15,726 nt of DNA from Lachnospiraceae bacterium (GTDB taxonomy: Bacteria > Bacillota > Clostridia > Lachnospirales > Lachnospiraceae), in the NCBI GenBank assembly GCA_900765975.1, contig CAAFTS010000140.1, forward strand, positions 1 through 15,726. The letters are read 5' to 3'. The notes under the pieces were generated by a model, which had not been told where the DNA came from, ran no database searches, and worked only from the letters and a program-made list of their open reading frames with translations. The translations under genes were made by a program, and so were the position numbers. Below, piece by piece: positions 1-7,482 of the stretch. Position 1 is the stretch's first letter. The number at the start of each line of letters is the position of its first letter.

Positions 1-1210
1 GAATCTTATAACAGACATCCACTGTTTTGGCTGCATTCAGATTCGGAATATTGGAATAATAATTCTGGAACTGTTCCTTCAGATTTCCTTCCATTCCATG
101 GCTATCATTTAACATCAGTTCCACACGCAGCATCACCCTGTGCATATACTGGCACTGTAGTTCTTCCTCCCCCGGAAGTCCATATATAAACTGGATAAAC
201 GCCTCTTTCAGCTCCTGCAAATTATTCTTGCGCACCGCATTTACAATCAAAAGCTCCACGTCCGATGAAGAGGTTCCGCCTGTCTTTTCCTCGATTTCCT
301 CCGGAACAGTAAATGCACTCGCCCCCGATGCGCTTGCCAGACTAAATAACTTTAACGCCTCCTCGCAGCTTCTTTTGATTCCGCTGATTCCTTTATAAGG
401 TTTTGAAATAGATGCAATAACCGGGCTTTTTTCCTCTTTCTTCGCTTTCTCCAAAATGGTTTTCAACTCCCGGACAGTCGCATTTTCTGCTGTTTTAATA
501 ATAAAGATACAGATTCCGTCTTCCCCTTCAAACCTCCAGTAAACATACCGCTGCCCGATAATCTCTTCCAAATTTTTCAACACAGCAAACCGAGAGGCCT
601 CATAATCCAGAGAATTTGTAATTTTATAAGTCAAATCAATATCTACGCAGACTGTTATAAAACGATCATTTACCCCCAACACATTTCCAATGGTATCAAA
701 TACCTCCTGAACCTTTTCCTCCGGTATCCGGTTCTGCACATATTTTTGTACAACCATCTGCAAAAAACTGGTGGCATCTTTCATCAAAAGTTTTTCCCAG
801 CTTTCATATCGTTCTTCATGTTCCAGCTGCTCCATGCAGGTCTCATAAGCGCCGCGCATCGTTTCCTGCAGTTTTTCATCCTCCACCGGCTTCAGCAAAT
901 ACGCATACGCTCCCAAATCAATTGCCTGCTGTGCATATTCAAAATCCCGATAAGCACTCAATACGATAAATAGACAATCCAATCCTGCCTTATGAATCTG
1001 TTCCATTACCATCAGCCCGGTAATCTGCTTCATACGGATGTCCGTCAACACCACATGCGGCTGAACTTCCTGAATCAAATCAATTGCCTGCTGCCCGCTC
1101 TGCGCCGTTCCGACCACCTCAAATCCCATAGACTTCCAGTCATATGTATTTAACAATCCCTGCAATAAAATTGCTTCATCATCTACAATTACCAGTTTTA
1201 ACAATCTCAT
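1..1210 (-). CDS. YesN/AraC-type two-component response regulator, 3' end outside window
   Basis: My own translation of the minus strand from the ATG at 1208-1210 stays open to the left edge, giving 403 residues. Residues 1-120 form a CheY-like receiver: acidic pair D10-D11, phosphoacceptor D57 in LTDIRM, switch S85 and conserved K107 in LLKP. The rest (about 130-403) is the variable middle region typical of the YesN family, which normally ends in an AraC-type double helix-turn-helix of about 100 residues. That domain would lie beyond the left edge, so DNA binding is inferred. Such regulators usually pair with a sensor kinase controlling sugar uptake; no kinase lies upstream here, so any partner would be to the left. 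The AGGAGA ribosome binding site at 1221-1226, 10 bases from the ATG, supports the start. Receiver identification is firm; the target genes are unknown. Confidence 0.9.
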   Translation of the reverse strand, partial: MRLLKLVIVDDEAILLQGLLNTYDWKSMGFEVVGTAQSGQQAIDLIQEVQPHVVLTDIRMKQITGLMVMEQIHKAGLDCLFIVLSAYRDFEYAQQAIDLGAYAYLLKPVEDEKLQETMRGAYETCMEQLEHEERYESWEKLLMKDATSFLQMVVQKYVQNRIPEEKVQEVFDTIGNVLGVNDRFITVCVDIDLTYKITNSLDYEASRFAVLKNLEEIIGQRYVYWRFEGEDGICIFIIKTAENATVRELKTILEKAKKEEKSPVIASISKPYKGISGIKRSCEEALKLFSLASASGASAFTVPEEIEEKTGGTSSSDVELLIVNAVRKNNLQELKEAFIQFIYGLPGEEELQCQYMHRVMLRVELMLNDSHGMEGNLKEQFQNYYSNIPNLNAAKTVDVCYKI

Positions 1211-1259
1211 TTTGTTTCAATCTCCTAAATCAAAATCTATGTACAATTCTCCGATTATT

Positions 1260-1265
1260 ATTATA
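1260..1265 (-). promoter_or_regulatory. Possible -10 element for the response regulator gene
   Basis: A perfect TATAAT reads on the minus strand at 1260-1265, about 50 bases upstream of the response regulator start. The hexamer 17 bases further upstream (TAAAGA at 1283-1288) is a poor -35, so the promoter may depend on an activator or the match may be chance in AT-rich DNA. Confidence 0.35.
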
Positions 1266-1370
1266 GGATGTCTGATCTAAAATCTTTATCAAATACTTTA
1301 CCTTCTGTAACAAAAAAAATACCTTTCGGCTATATTTATCTTCTATTTTATCAAATACACAGATTTTTAT

Positions 1371-1407
1371 CAAAAAGAAAAACGCACTGCCTGATATCAG
1401 CAGTGCG
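1371..1407 (-). terminator. Rho-independent terminator after the Bfd-like gene
   Basis: A perfect 8-bp stem (CGCACTGC at 1383-1390 against GCAGTGCG at 1400-1407) encloses a loop containing the palindrome TGATATCA. On the minus strand it is followed directly by a T-rich run, TTTTTCTTTTT (1372-1382). It lies 9 bases past the Bfd-like stop codon and separates that gene from the response regulator gene. Confidence 0.9.
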
Positions 1408-1415
1408 CATATTCT

Positions 1416-1610
1416 CTATCTCATCATTGTTTCAGAGATTGCTTCCAAAATCTTGTCATGACATCCACCACATCCGGTAGAACAATGTGTAACCTTCTGC
1501 ACTTCCTCAAACGCGGAAAGTACATCATCAAATTTATCCATCTGCTGCAGTGCTTTATCCACATCCGCATAAGAAACCTGCTTACAATTACAAATCATTC
1601 CAGTTCCCAT
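1416..1610 (-). CDS. Bfd-like (2Fe-2S)-binding protein, 64 aa
   Basis: A small protein made of a single BFD-like [2Fe-2S] domain. The four cysteine ligands are visible as CNC near the N-terminus (residues 7 and 9) and C..GCGGC near residue 50, with the helical spacing of the family. Stand-alone Bfd proteins donate electrons to bacterioferritin during iron release; the same domain also occurs in nitrite reductase and NAD(P)H-dependent oxidoreductases. No ferritin gene is nearby, so the partner is unknown. A longer frame starts at a TTG at 1628, but that TTG overlaps the ribosome binding site (AGGAG at 1619-1623, 8 bases from the ATG at 1610), so the ATG is the start. It has its own promoter and terminator and is probably transcribed alone. 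Confidence 0.88.
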   Translation of the reverse strand: MGTGMICNCKQVSYADVDKALQQMDKFDDVLSAFEEVQKVTHCSTGCGGCHDKILEAISETMMR

Positions 1611-1658
1611 TCTTTTGTCTCCTTTCAAATAGCAAGTGTTATCTTAAAAGTTTTGATA

Positions 1659-1687
1659 ATTATAACACATCTGGTAACTGAATACAA
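1659..1687 (-). promoter_or_regulatory. Extended -10 promoter of the Bfd-like gene
   Basis: On the minus strand, TTGTAT (1682-1687), a 17-base spacer and TATAAT (1659-1664) preceded by TG one base away form a good sigma-A-type promoter with an extended -10. The -10 is about 50 bases upstream of the ATG. A sequence resembling a PerR/Fur 7-1-7 operator (1651-1665) overlaps the -10. Confidence 0.75.
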
Positions 1688-1741
1688 ACACTCAAATTTC
1701 CGTTCTTATATTGTACATTTTATATATAACTCAAAACCTTC

Positions 1742-2410
1742 TTAAAATTTTATGCCCTGTATAGCATTTTCGTATAAAAATTGTTTCAATTCTCCTGTTT
1801 CACCAGTATTATAATAATTTAATAACAGTAAATTAAACTGTTCCATATATTTATCTGTAATTGTCATAATACCGGCACCGTAAGAAACCAGTATTTTATT
1901 TGCCAGCAGTAAACTAGTACGTTTGTTTCCATCCCAGAAAAACTGTCCTCTTGCTCCCCATGTAAAAGCTTCTAAGGCTTTATCTGTTGCTGAAAAATCT
2001 GCGGCAGATAAAATGTCTTTTAATTCTTCCTTGGTCTTTTCTTTATCTGGAACGGGCGGTTCATAATCCGTTCCTGATATTCCAACAGTTCCAGTACGAA
2101 GTTTCCCCCATTCCAGGGCTTCATTTCTTGCAATATATTCATTTAATTTGCACCAATACTCAAATGTAACTTCTTCACTCACTGTTTTTAACAAAAACTT
2201 CCATGCATCACGCATATTTAAAATTGCCTGAATATCATCAAGTTGTACATTTGGCACATTTATGCCATTTAAAATGGTCTGCGTCTGCGGAAAAGTTACT
2301 GCTCTGTTTTCCATTTTCATTCCGCAATATACATTCTCATCCCATTTCTTCTTTGCCAGAAACAAGCTCTGTTCTGGTGTTAAATGAAATTTATCTTTAA
2401 ATTCTGACAT
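1742..2410 (-). CDS. Fic-domain protein with atypical active-site motif, 222 aa
   Basis: Fic proteins transfer AMP or another nucleotide-derived group to a target side chain. The domain is clear: a flap with TGTVGISGTDYEPP at residues 107-119 and the anion-binding core FFWDGNKRT at 157-165. The residue matching the catalytic histidine of HxFxxGNxxR is glutamine (Q156). The N-terminal helix carries GMKMEN (30-35), which fits the inhibitory (S/T)xxxE(G/N) pattern except that G30 replaces Ser/Thr. Transferase activity is therefore doubtful, though the fold looks intact and the frame is undamaged. A longer frame begins at 2443, but that ATG lies inside the -10 of the promoter; GAGGTGG at 2418-2424 is placed for the ATG at 2410. 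No antitoxin-like gene is adjacent; the upstream gene is a wreck. The cellular target is unknown. Confidence 0.85.
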   Translation of the reverse strand: MSEFKDKFHLTPEQSLFLAKKKWDENVYCGMKMENRAVTFPQTQTILNGINVPNVQLDDIQAILNMRDAWKFLLKTVSEEVTFEYWCKLNEYIARNEALEWGKLRTGTVGISGTDYEPPVPDKEKTKEELKDILSAADFSATDKALEAFTWGARGQFFWDGNKRTSLLLANKILVSYGAGIMTITDKYMEQFNLLLLNYYNTGETGELKQFLYENAIQGIKF

Positions 2411-2442
2411 CCTATATCCACCTCTTTTCATTTTAACATCCA

Positions 2443-2472
2443 TATTATAGCATTGTTCTATGTAATTGTCAT
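2443..2472 (-). promoter_or_regulatory. Extended -10 promoter of the Fic gene
   Basis: ATGACA (2467-2472), an 18-base spacer and TATAAT (2443-2448) with the extended -10 element TGC read on the minus strand. Transcription would begin near 2436, just before the GAGGTGG ribosome binding site at 2418-2424. This rules out the apparent upstream ATG at 2443. Confidence 0.75.
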
Positions 2473-2513
2473 GTAGTTGTACTTTCTTCTGTGCTAGCGA
2501 AAACTTTATACCA

Positions 2514-3150
2514 TCATACAGAACTTCTAAAGCCTTTACTTATTTCAGAAAATGACAATTCCTTTCCATAGTATTCTTCATATTCTTTTTTCTTTTGTAG
2601 ATGTATCCTGTTTCTTCAAGAAGTTAACCTCTTTAGCTTGTGCCGTTTCTTTCCTTGTGCCTTTAATGAATAAGGGAATCGTACAGAACAGCTTATCAAA
2701 ATCAAGTAAATATTTATCAATTACAGCTAAATACTTATCCCTTAACTTGGAATGGAATTTCTCTTCAAACTCAACACGTTTTGCCTTTAGCTCTTCTTCA
2801 TATTTCAGAGTAACGGAAGGTTCTCATATTCATACAAGCCAACCTTATTATAATCGGTTGTTCCTATATTCTCCATCAGGAATGCATAGGCTTTCTTCTC
2901 TTTCTCACCGTTGATATCACAACCGAAATATTCCGCCAGTTCACTGATATTATCTACATCATCCATAAAATAATCAAACATGACTTTGTACAACTGATTT
3001 GAATGTAGATTTGATTCAAAGGATTCCAGAATAATGTTTTTGCGTTCCTTATCTGTAAGTACACTGTTTCCCAACACTCTTTCCGCTTTTTCTATCTCTT
3101 CTAGGAAAATCCCAAGCACAGATATTTAGCTTATCAAGCAGAAAATCCAT
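2514..3150 (-). pseudogene. Frameshifted remnant of an unrecognised helical protein
   Basis: Four overlapping open fragments in shifting frames read like one decayed protein. Fragment 1 starts at an ATG at 3150 (MDFLLDKLNI...). Fragment 2 (2805-3119, 104 residues) has only a GTG without a ribosome binding site, just after an in-frame TAA. Fragment 3 (2578-2823, 81 residues) has no ATG and is rich in Lys and Glu (EEELKAKRVEFEEKF). Fragment 4 (ending 2514) continues as EYEEYYGKELSFSE after a frame change within an A-rich run near 2585-2595. Each fragment has protein-like composition, with charged helices and few rare residues. The family is not recognised. The gene lies between the HTH/ankyrin protein and the Fic gene. 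Alternatively fragment 2 alone could be a short gene, but the missing start argues against it. Confidence 0.6.
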
Positions 3151-3188
3151 CAACACAAAGTATAGATTCCTTATGGTTCAAAATATTC

Positions 3189-4412
3189 TTAATCGTCCTT
3201 ATAATTGAAATTCTTAATCTGATCATAAGACACATTTACATCTTCTATAAGAGACATTACATACTTATCCTTCGATGATGCATTTACACAAATAACATTT
3301 GAAAACACCCCTTGGAAGTTCTCTGTTTTAATAAATCCTGAATGAAAGGCTACTGTATCGTTCTCATCATAGAAATGAAACTCGCTCATCACGCCTTCCT
3401 GGATTGTCTTGTCATCTATGTCCTGCGCAATATTATAAAATGATTTCACCGAAATGTCCGCAATCTTTTTTAGTTTCTCTAATACATCTATATTATGCTT
3501 CAAAGCATTCTTAAGCATCTTTGGAGTTGCCTTGCATTCATTCTTTAATACTATCTCGATTAGCTTGCCAAGGTACGGAAACGTGTATCTGCAGATAACC
3601 TTTCGATCTGTCTCTATCTCAAATTCTTCCGAGAAATAGATTAAAACATCATCAGATGCTTGTGCTATAGCCTCCATCATCTGATGATTGTAATACTTCT
3701 TAAAATCTAAAGCCTTATAACAAAAATATGTGCCATCATATAGAGCCGGAATCTCTCTAGCTTTCATCTCACCAAGAACATCATAATCCTGGTTTTCAAG
3801 AGCCAGCGCAATCAGATTCGTCCTAAGACTATCATCCTCCTTCATCCTAACATCAAGAAGATCGTAATTATATGGCATCCTTCTTTCTATCTTTGTCCCC
3901 GCGCCAAATGTTCCCCAATACTTTTTCCGATCATCATCTATAAAATAGATATAATCGTTATCCATCAAATATTTTAAAAAGGCATAATTACCAAACTCAA
4001 GCGCATAATCGATTACATTCTTCCCATATTCATCTTCATTAAGAATAAGTTTATCCGGGCGTTCAACATACTCTTTCCAGGTCTTCTTGTCTTTTGAAAA
4101 AGCCACCAAATAGTTTGTCATTCTTGTAGACGCAGGCTTTGATACCTTTCCTGCGCTTAGGAGGCTGTCAATAGACACCTCCAAGAGTTCAGCAAATAAC
4201 GGTAGATCCGTAATCTGTATTCCCTTGCCGCCTTTTTTAATTTGACAAACTTTATTTGCTACTCTCTGGATTTCATCAGAGGCCGGTTCATCTTCAAGCC
4301 CGTCTCTCAACTTAATGTATGCAATGGCAAACTGTCGATCCGGTCCAAACCTCCTAGAAATCAGCTTACCAATATACGCTCCAATTTTTTCGTTTTTTTC
4401 CACCTTATACAT
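3189..4412 (-). CDS. Cro/C1-like N-terminus with ankyrin-like repeats, 407 aa
   Basis: Residues about 8-88 resemble a helix-turn-helix domain of the XRE class with an insertion: IGKLISRRFG, RQFAIAYIKLRDG, then KGIQITDLPLFAELLEVSIDSLLSAG, the usual end of such domains. Residues about 121-158 (DEYGKNVIDYALEFGNYAFLKYLMDN) match an ankyrin repeat in layout, and residues about 200-235 and 300-330 look like weaker repeats. No membrane segment or signal peptide is visible. A role as a DNA-binding regulator with a protein-interaction tail is inferred; the exact family is not recognised. A longer frame starts at 4451, but GGAGGAA at 4421-4427, 8 bases before the ATG at 4412, makes 4412 the start. The AT-rich inverted repeats upstream would suit self-regulation. 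It is followed by the frameshifted remnant. Confidence 0.72.
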   Translation of the reverse strand: MYKVEKNEKIGAYIGKLISRRFGPDRQFAIAYIKLRDGLEDEPASDEIQRVANKVCQIKKGGKGIQITDLPLFAELLEVSIDSLLSAGKVSKPASTRMTNYLVAFSKDKKTWKEYVERPDKLILNEDEYGKNVIDYALEFGNYAFLKYLMDNDYIYFIDDDRKKYWGTFGAGTKIERRMPYNYDLLDVRMKEDDSLRTNLIALALENQDYDVLGEMKAREIPALYDGTYFCYKALDFKKYYNHQMMEAIAQASDDVLIYFSEEFEIETDRKVICRYTFPYLGKLIEIVLKNECKATPKMLKNALKHNIDVLEKLKKIADISVKSFYNIAQDIDDKTIQEGVMSEFHFYDENDTVAFHSGFIKTENFQGVFSNVICVNASSKDKYVMSLIEDVNVSYDQIKNFNYKDD

Positions 4413-4480
4413 AGCAGAATTTCCTCCATAGTATTTTCTTAAACCAAGCATACCCTCTTATTTTTTGCCTGTATATAACA

Positions 4481-4511
4481 AATAAGTATATACTATTCAC
4501 ATATGCTTATT
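4481..4511. repeat. Inverted repeat overlapping a possible -10 element
   Basis: AATAAGTATAT (4481-4491) and ATATGCTTATT (4501-4511) are inverted copies with one mismatch and a 9-base centre. The right arm overlaps a minus-strand TATAAT at 4509-4514, about 100 bases before the HTH/ankyrin protein start. This is a typical place for a repressor operator; the binding protein is inferred. Confidence 0.5.
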
Positions 4512-4514
4512 ATA
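4509..4514 (-). promoter_or_regulatory. Possible -10 element for the HTH/ankyrin gene
   Basis: TATAAT on the minus strand at 4509-4514. The -35 position 17 bases upstream (TATCAG, 4532-4537) is weak and falls in the second inverted repeat (4525-4545). The surroundings are very AT-rich, so the exact promoter is uncertain. Confidence 0.4.
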
Positions 4515-4524
4515 CTATATTTTT

Positions 4525-4545
4525 ATATATGCTGATAGCATATAT
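4525..4545. repeat. Perfect inverted repeat near the -35 region
   Basis: ATATATGC (4525-4532) and GCATATAT (4538-4545) are perfect inverted copies around TGATA. The motif GCATAT is shared with the neighbouring inverted repeat at 4481-4511, which suggests two operators for one protein, though AT-rich DNA makes such matches easier. Confidence 0.5.
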
Positions 4546-4616
4546 GTTTATATCTAAAAGCTGGCTCGTTTTCATTTCCTAAGCCACTTCATCCTGCCAT
4601 AAAATAGTCTTTAATC

Positions 4617-4664
4617 AAACAAAAAAACTCCCATCGCATAATAAAATAAACGCAACGGGAGTTT
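4617..4664 (-). terminator. Rho-independent terminator of ppdK
   Basis: Minus-strand stem of 15 bp: AAACTCCC pairs with GGGAGTTT and the stem continues through GTTGCGT/ATGCGAT with three G-T pairs. The loop is TTATTTTATT and the tail is TTTTTTTGTTTG. It begins 43 bases past the ppdK stop codon and separates this highly expressed gene from the accessory genes. Confidence 0.92.
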
Positions 4665-4707
4665 CTTTATAAACTAATTAATATCTTACATCTCTATGCC
4701 TGGTGTA

Positions 4708-7332
4708 CTACTTCTGAGCTATAGCAGCCTGCGCAGCAGCGAGTCGAGCAATCGGCACACGGAATGGTGAACAGGATACATAGTCCAGACCAAGTTTGTG
4801 ACAGAATTCTACAGAACTTGGATCTCCACCATGCTCTCCACAGATTCCTACGTGCAGGTTCGGATTAACCGGTTTTCCTAATGTGATTGCCATATCCATC
4901 AGCTTACCAACACCTGTCTGATCCAGCTTAGCAAATGGATCGTTCTCGAAGATCTTAGCATCATAGTAAGCATCTAAGAACTTACCTGCATCATCACGAG
5001 AGAATCCGTATGTCATCTGTGTCAGGTCGTTTGTACCGAAACAGAAGAAGTCAGCCTGTTTTGCGATTTCATCAGCTGTAAGAGCAGCTCTTGGAATCTC
5101 GATCATTGTTCCTACTTCATATTTCAGTTCAACACCAGCTGCTGCGATTTCAGCGTCAGCTGTTTCAACAACCATGTCTTTTACATACTTCAATTCTTTT
5201 GCATCACATGACAATGGAATCATGATTTCCGGTTTTACTGTCCAATCAGCGTGTGCTTTCTGAACGTTGATTGCTGCACGGATAACAGCTCTTGTCTGCA
5301 TCTTAGCAATCTCCGGATATGTTACAGCAAGACGAAGTCCACGATGTCCCATCATTGGGTTGAACTCATGCAGGCTGTCGATAATTGTCTTGATCTGCTC
5401 AACTGTTTTGCCCTGAGCGTCAGCCAGTTTCTTGATGTCCTCTTCATCTGTTGGAACGAACTCATGAAGCGGTGGGTCAAGGAAACGGATTGTAACCGGG
5501 TTACCTTCCAGAGCCTCATACAGAGCCTCGAAGTCTCCCTGCTGCTCCGGAAGAATCTTCTCAAGTGCAGCTTCTCTTTCTTCTACTGTCTCGGAACAGA
5601 TCATCTCGCGGAATGCATCGATTCTGTTTCCTTCGAAGAACATATGCTCTGTACGGCAAAGTCCGATACCTTCTGCGCCAAGCTCACGAGCTTTTCTAGC
5701 GTCAGCCGGTGTATCAGCATTTGTACGAACCTTCATAGTTCTGTATTTGTCAGCCCATCCCATGATTCTTCCGAACTCACCAGCGATTGTAGCATCAACT
5801 GTCGGGATGATTCCGTCATAAATAGCTCCTGTAGATCCATCCAGAGAAATGCAGTCTCCTTCATGGAACTCTTTTCCAGCTAATGTAAATTTCTTATTTG
5901 CTTCGTCCATTGCGATGTCTCCACAACCGGATACACAGCATGTTCCCATACCACGTGCAACTACGGCAGCGTGAGATGTCATACCACCACGAACTGTCAG
6001 GATACCCTGAGCACTCTTCATACCTGTAATATCTTCCGGTGATGTCTCAAGACGAACAAGGATTACTTTCTCTCCTTTTGCAGCCCATGCTACAGCATCA
6101 TCAGCAGTAAATACGATTTTACCACAAGCAGCTCCTGGAGATGCTCCAAGTGCTTTTGCCATTGGTGTTGCAGCTTTCAGTGCAGCAGCATCAAACTGTG
6201 GGTGAAGCAGTGTATCCAGGTTACGTGGATCGATCATTGCAACTGCTTCTTCTTCTGTTCTCATTCCCTCATCAACAAGGTCACAAGCAATCTTCAGAGC
6301 AGCCTGAGCTGTTCTCTTACCATTACGTGTCTGCAGCATGTACAGTTTACCATGTTCTACTGTAAACTCCATGTCCTGCATATCTCTATAGTGTGTTTCC
6401 AGAGTTTTGCAAACATCTTTGAACTGTGCAAATGCTTCTGGGAACTTCTGCTCCATCTCGGAAATGTGCATTGGTGTACGAACACCAGCAACTACGTCTT
6501 CTCCCTGAGCGTTTGTCAGGAATTCTCCGAACAGACCATTCTCTCCTGTAGCTGGGTCACGTGTAAATGCAACACCTGTACCACAGTCATCTCCCATGTT
6601 ACCAAATGCCATCATCTGTACGTTAACAGCTGTTCCCCATGAATACGGGATATCATTGTCACGACGATATACGTTAGCACGCGGGTTGTCCCATGAACGG
6701 AATACAGCCTTTACAGCTCCCATCAACTGCTCTTTTGCGTCAGCCGGGAAGTCTTCGCCGATTTTTTCTTTATATTCAGCCTTGAACTGTCCAGCCAGTG
6801 TCTTCAGATCTTCTGCTGTAAGTTCAACGTCCTGTTTTACACCTTTTTCTTCTTTCATCTTGTCGATAAGCTCTTCAAAATACTTCTTACCAACTTCCAT
6901 AACTACGTCAGAATACATCTGGATAAATCTTCTGTAGCAATCCCATGCCCAACGAGCATTTCCTGATGCCTCTGCCAAAGTCTCAACAACTTCTTCATTC
7001 AGACCAAGGTTAAGGATTGTATCCATCATACCAGGCATGGAAGCTCTTGCTCCGGAACGAACAGAAACAAGAAGCGGATTCTCTTTGTCTCCAAATTTCT
7101 TTCCTGTAATCTCTTCCAATTTTACGATAGCATCCATGATCTGACCCATAATCTCGTCGTTGATCTTTCTGCCATCCTCATAGTACTGTGTACAAGCCTC
7201 TGTTGTTACTGTGAATCCCTGTGGTACCGGGAGTCCAAGGCTTGTCATCTCTGCAAGGTTCGCACCTTTTCCACCAAGCAGGTTTCTCATGGTTGCGTTA
7301 CCTTCGGTAAACATATAAACCCATTTTGCCAT
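4708..7332 (-). CDS. ppdK: Pyruvate, phosphate dikinase, 874 aa
   Basis: Interconverts pyruvate + ATP + Pi and PEP + AMP + PPi in the cytosol. All three domains are complete: an ATP-grasp N-terminal domain with the glycine-rich MPGMMDT loop (99-105), the swivelling phosphohistidine domain with GGMTSHAAVVARGMG (catalytic H454), and the C-terminal PEP/pyruvate barrel with metal ligands E745 and D769 and the acid C831 in GICGEHGGD. The length equals the well-studied clostridial enzyme (874 aa). In anaerobic Clostridia it usually works glycolytically, using PPi to make ATP. The start is fixed by AGGAGGT at 7342-7348, 9 bases before the ATG. A strong promoter (7388-7416), biased codon use and a strong terminator indicate a highly expressed single-gene unit. 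Confidence 0.98.
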   Translation of the reverse strand: MAKWVYMFTEGNATMRNLLGGKGANLAEMTSLGLPVPQGFTVTTEACTQYYEDGRKINDEIMGQIMDAIVKLEEITGKKFGDKENPLLVSVRSGARASMPGMMDTILNLGLNEEVVETLAEASGNARWAWDCYRRFIQMYSDVVMEVGKKYFEELIDKMKEEKGVKQDVELTAEDLKTLAGQFKAEYKEKIGEDFPADAKEQLMGAVKAVFRSWDNPRANVYRRDNDIPYSWGTAVNVQMMAFGNMGDDCGTGVAFTRDPATGENGLFGEFLTNAQGEDVVAGVRTPMHISEMEQKFPEAFAQFKDVCKTLETHYRDMQDMEFTVEHGKLYMLQTRNGKRTAQAALKIACDLVDEGMRTEEEAVAMIDPRNLDTLLHPQFDAAALKAATPMAKALGASPGAACGKIVFTADDAVAWAAKGEKVILVRLETSPEDITGMKSAQGILTVRGGMTSHAAVVARGMGTCCVSGCGDIAMDEANKKFTLAGKEFHEGDCISLDGSTGAIYDGIIPTVDATIAGEFGRIMGWADKYRTMKVRTNADTPADARKARELGAEGIGLCRTEHMFFEGNRIDAFREMICSETVEEREAALEKILPEQQGDFEALYEALEGNPVTIRFLDPPLHEFVPTDEEDIKKLADAQGKTVEQIKTIIDSLHEFNPMMGHRGLRLAVTYPEIAKMQTRAVIRAAINVQKAHADWTVKPEIMIPLSCDAKELKYVKDMVVETADAEIAAAGVELKYEVGTMIEIPRAALTADEIAKQADFFCFGTNDLTQMTYGFSRDDAGKFLDAYYDAKIFENDPFAKLDQTGVGKLMDMAITLGKPVNPNLHVGICGEHGGDPSSVEFCHKLGLDYVSCSPFRVPIARLAAAQAAIAQK

Positions 7333-7387
7333 GTCTTAATGACCTCCTAATTGATTATTATAACTAATTTCGCTAAGTCGCATATCT

Positions 7388-7416
7388 ATTCTAAAGGTTT
7401 TGTCGTATCTCGTCAA
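7388..7416 (-). promoter_or_regulatory. Sigma-A-type promoter of ppdK
   Basis: TTGACG (7411-7416), exactly 17 bases, then TAGAAT (7388-7393) on the minus strand: one mismatch in each hexamer. The 5' leader is about 50 bases and contains a second TATAAT (7357-7362) without a good -35. Confidence 0.82.
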
Positions 7417-7452
7417 GGTTTTTACTTGTAAATTCCCCAATATTTCCATATA

Positions 7453-7474
7453 ATTGTAGCTTTATTGTAGCTTT
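7453..7474. repeat. Two tandem copies of an 11-bp unit
   Basis: ATTGTAGCTTT occurs twice end to end (7453-7463 and 7464-7474) in the gap between the M18 gene stop and the ppdK promoter. There is no inverted symmetry. It looks like a simple local duplication; no function is evident. Confidence 0.85.
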
Positions 7475-7482
7475 CTGCCGAT

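Noticed and set aside
2552..2914. 120-codon open frame on the plus strand
   Set aside because: It is antisense to the decayed gene. The minus-strand fragments look more protein-like, and no good ribosome binding site precedes it.
1742..4412. Working toxin-antitoxin pair formed by the Fic and HTH proteins
   Set aside because: The genes are separated by about 780 bases of decayed DNA, the Fic gene has its own promoter, and the known Fic antitoxins are small proteins unlike the 407-residue neighbour.
4552..4616. Small gene in the gap between the HTH/ankyrin promoter and the ppdK terminator
   Set aside because: The only ATG frames are six codons or shorter and have no coding character.
5251..5883. 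210-codon open frame on the plus strand inside ppdK
   Set aside because: It is antisense to a highly conserved enzyme with biased codon use, which commonly produces long shadow frames. It is Ser- and Cys-rich with no domain.
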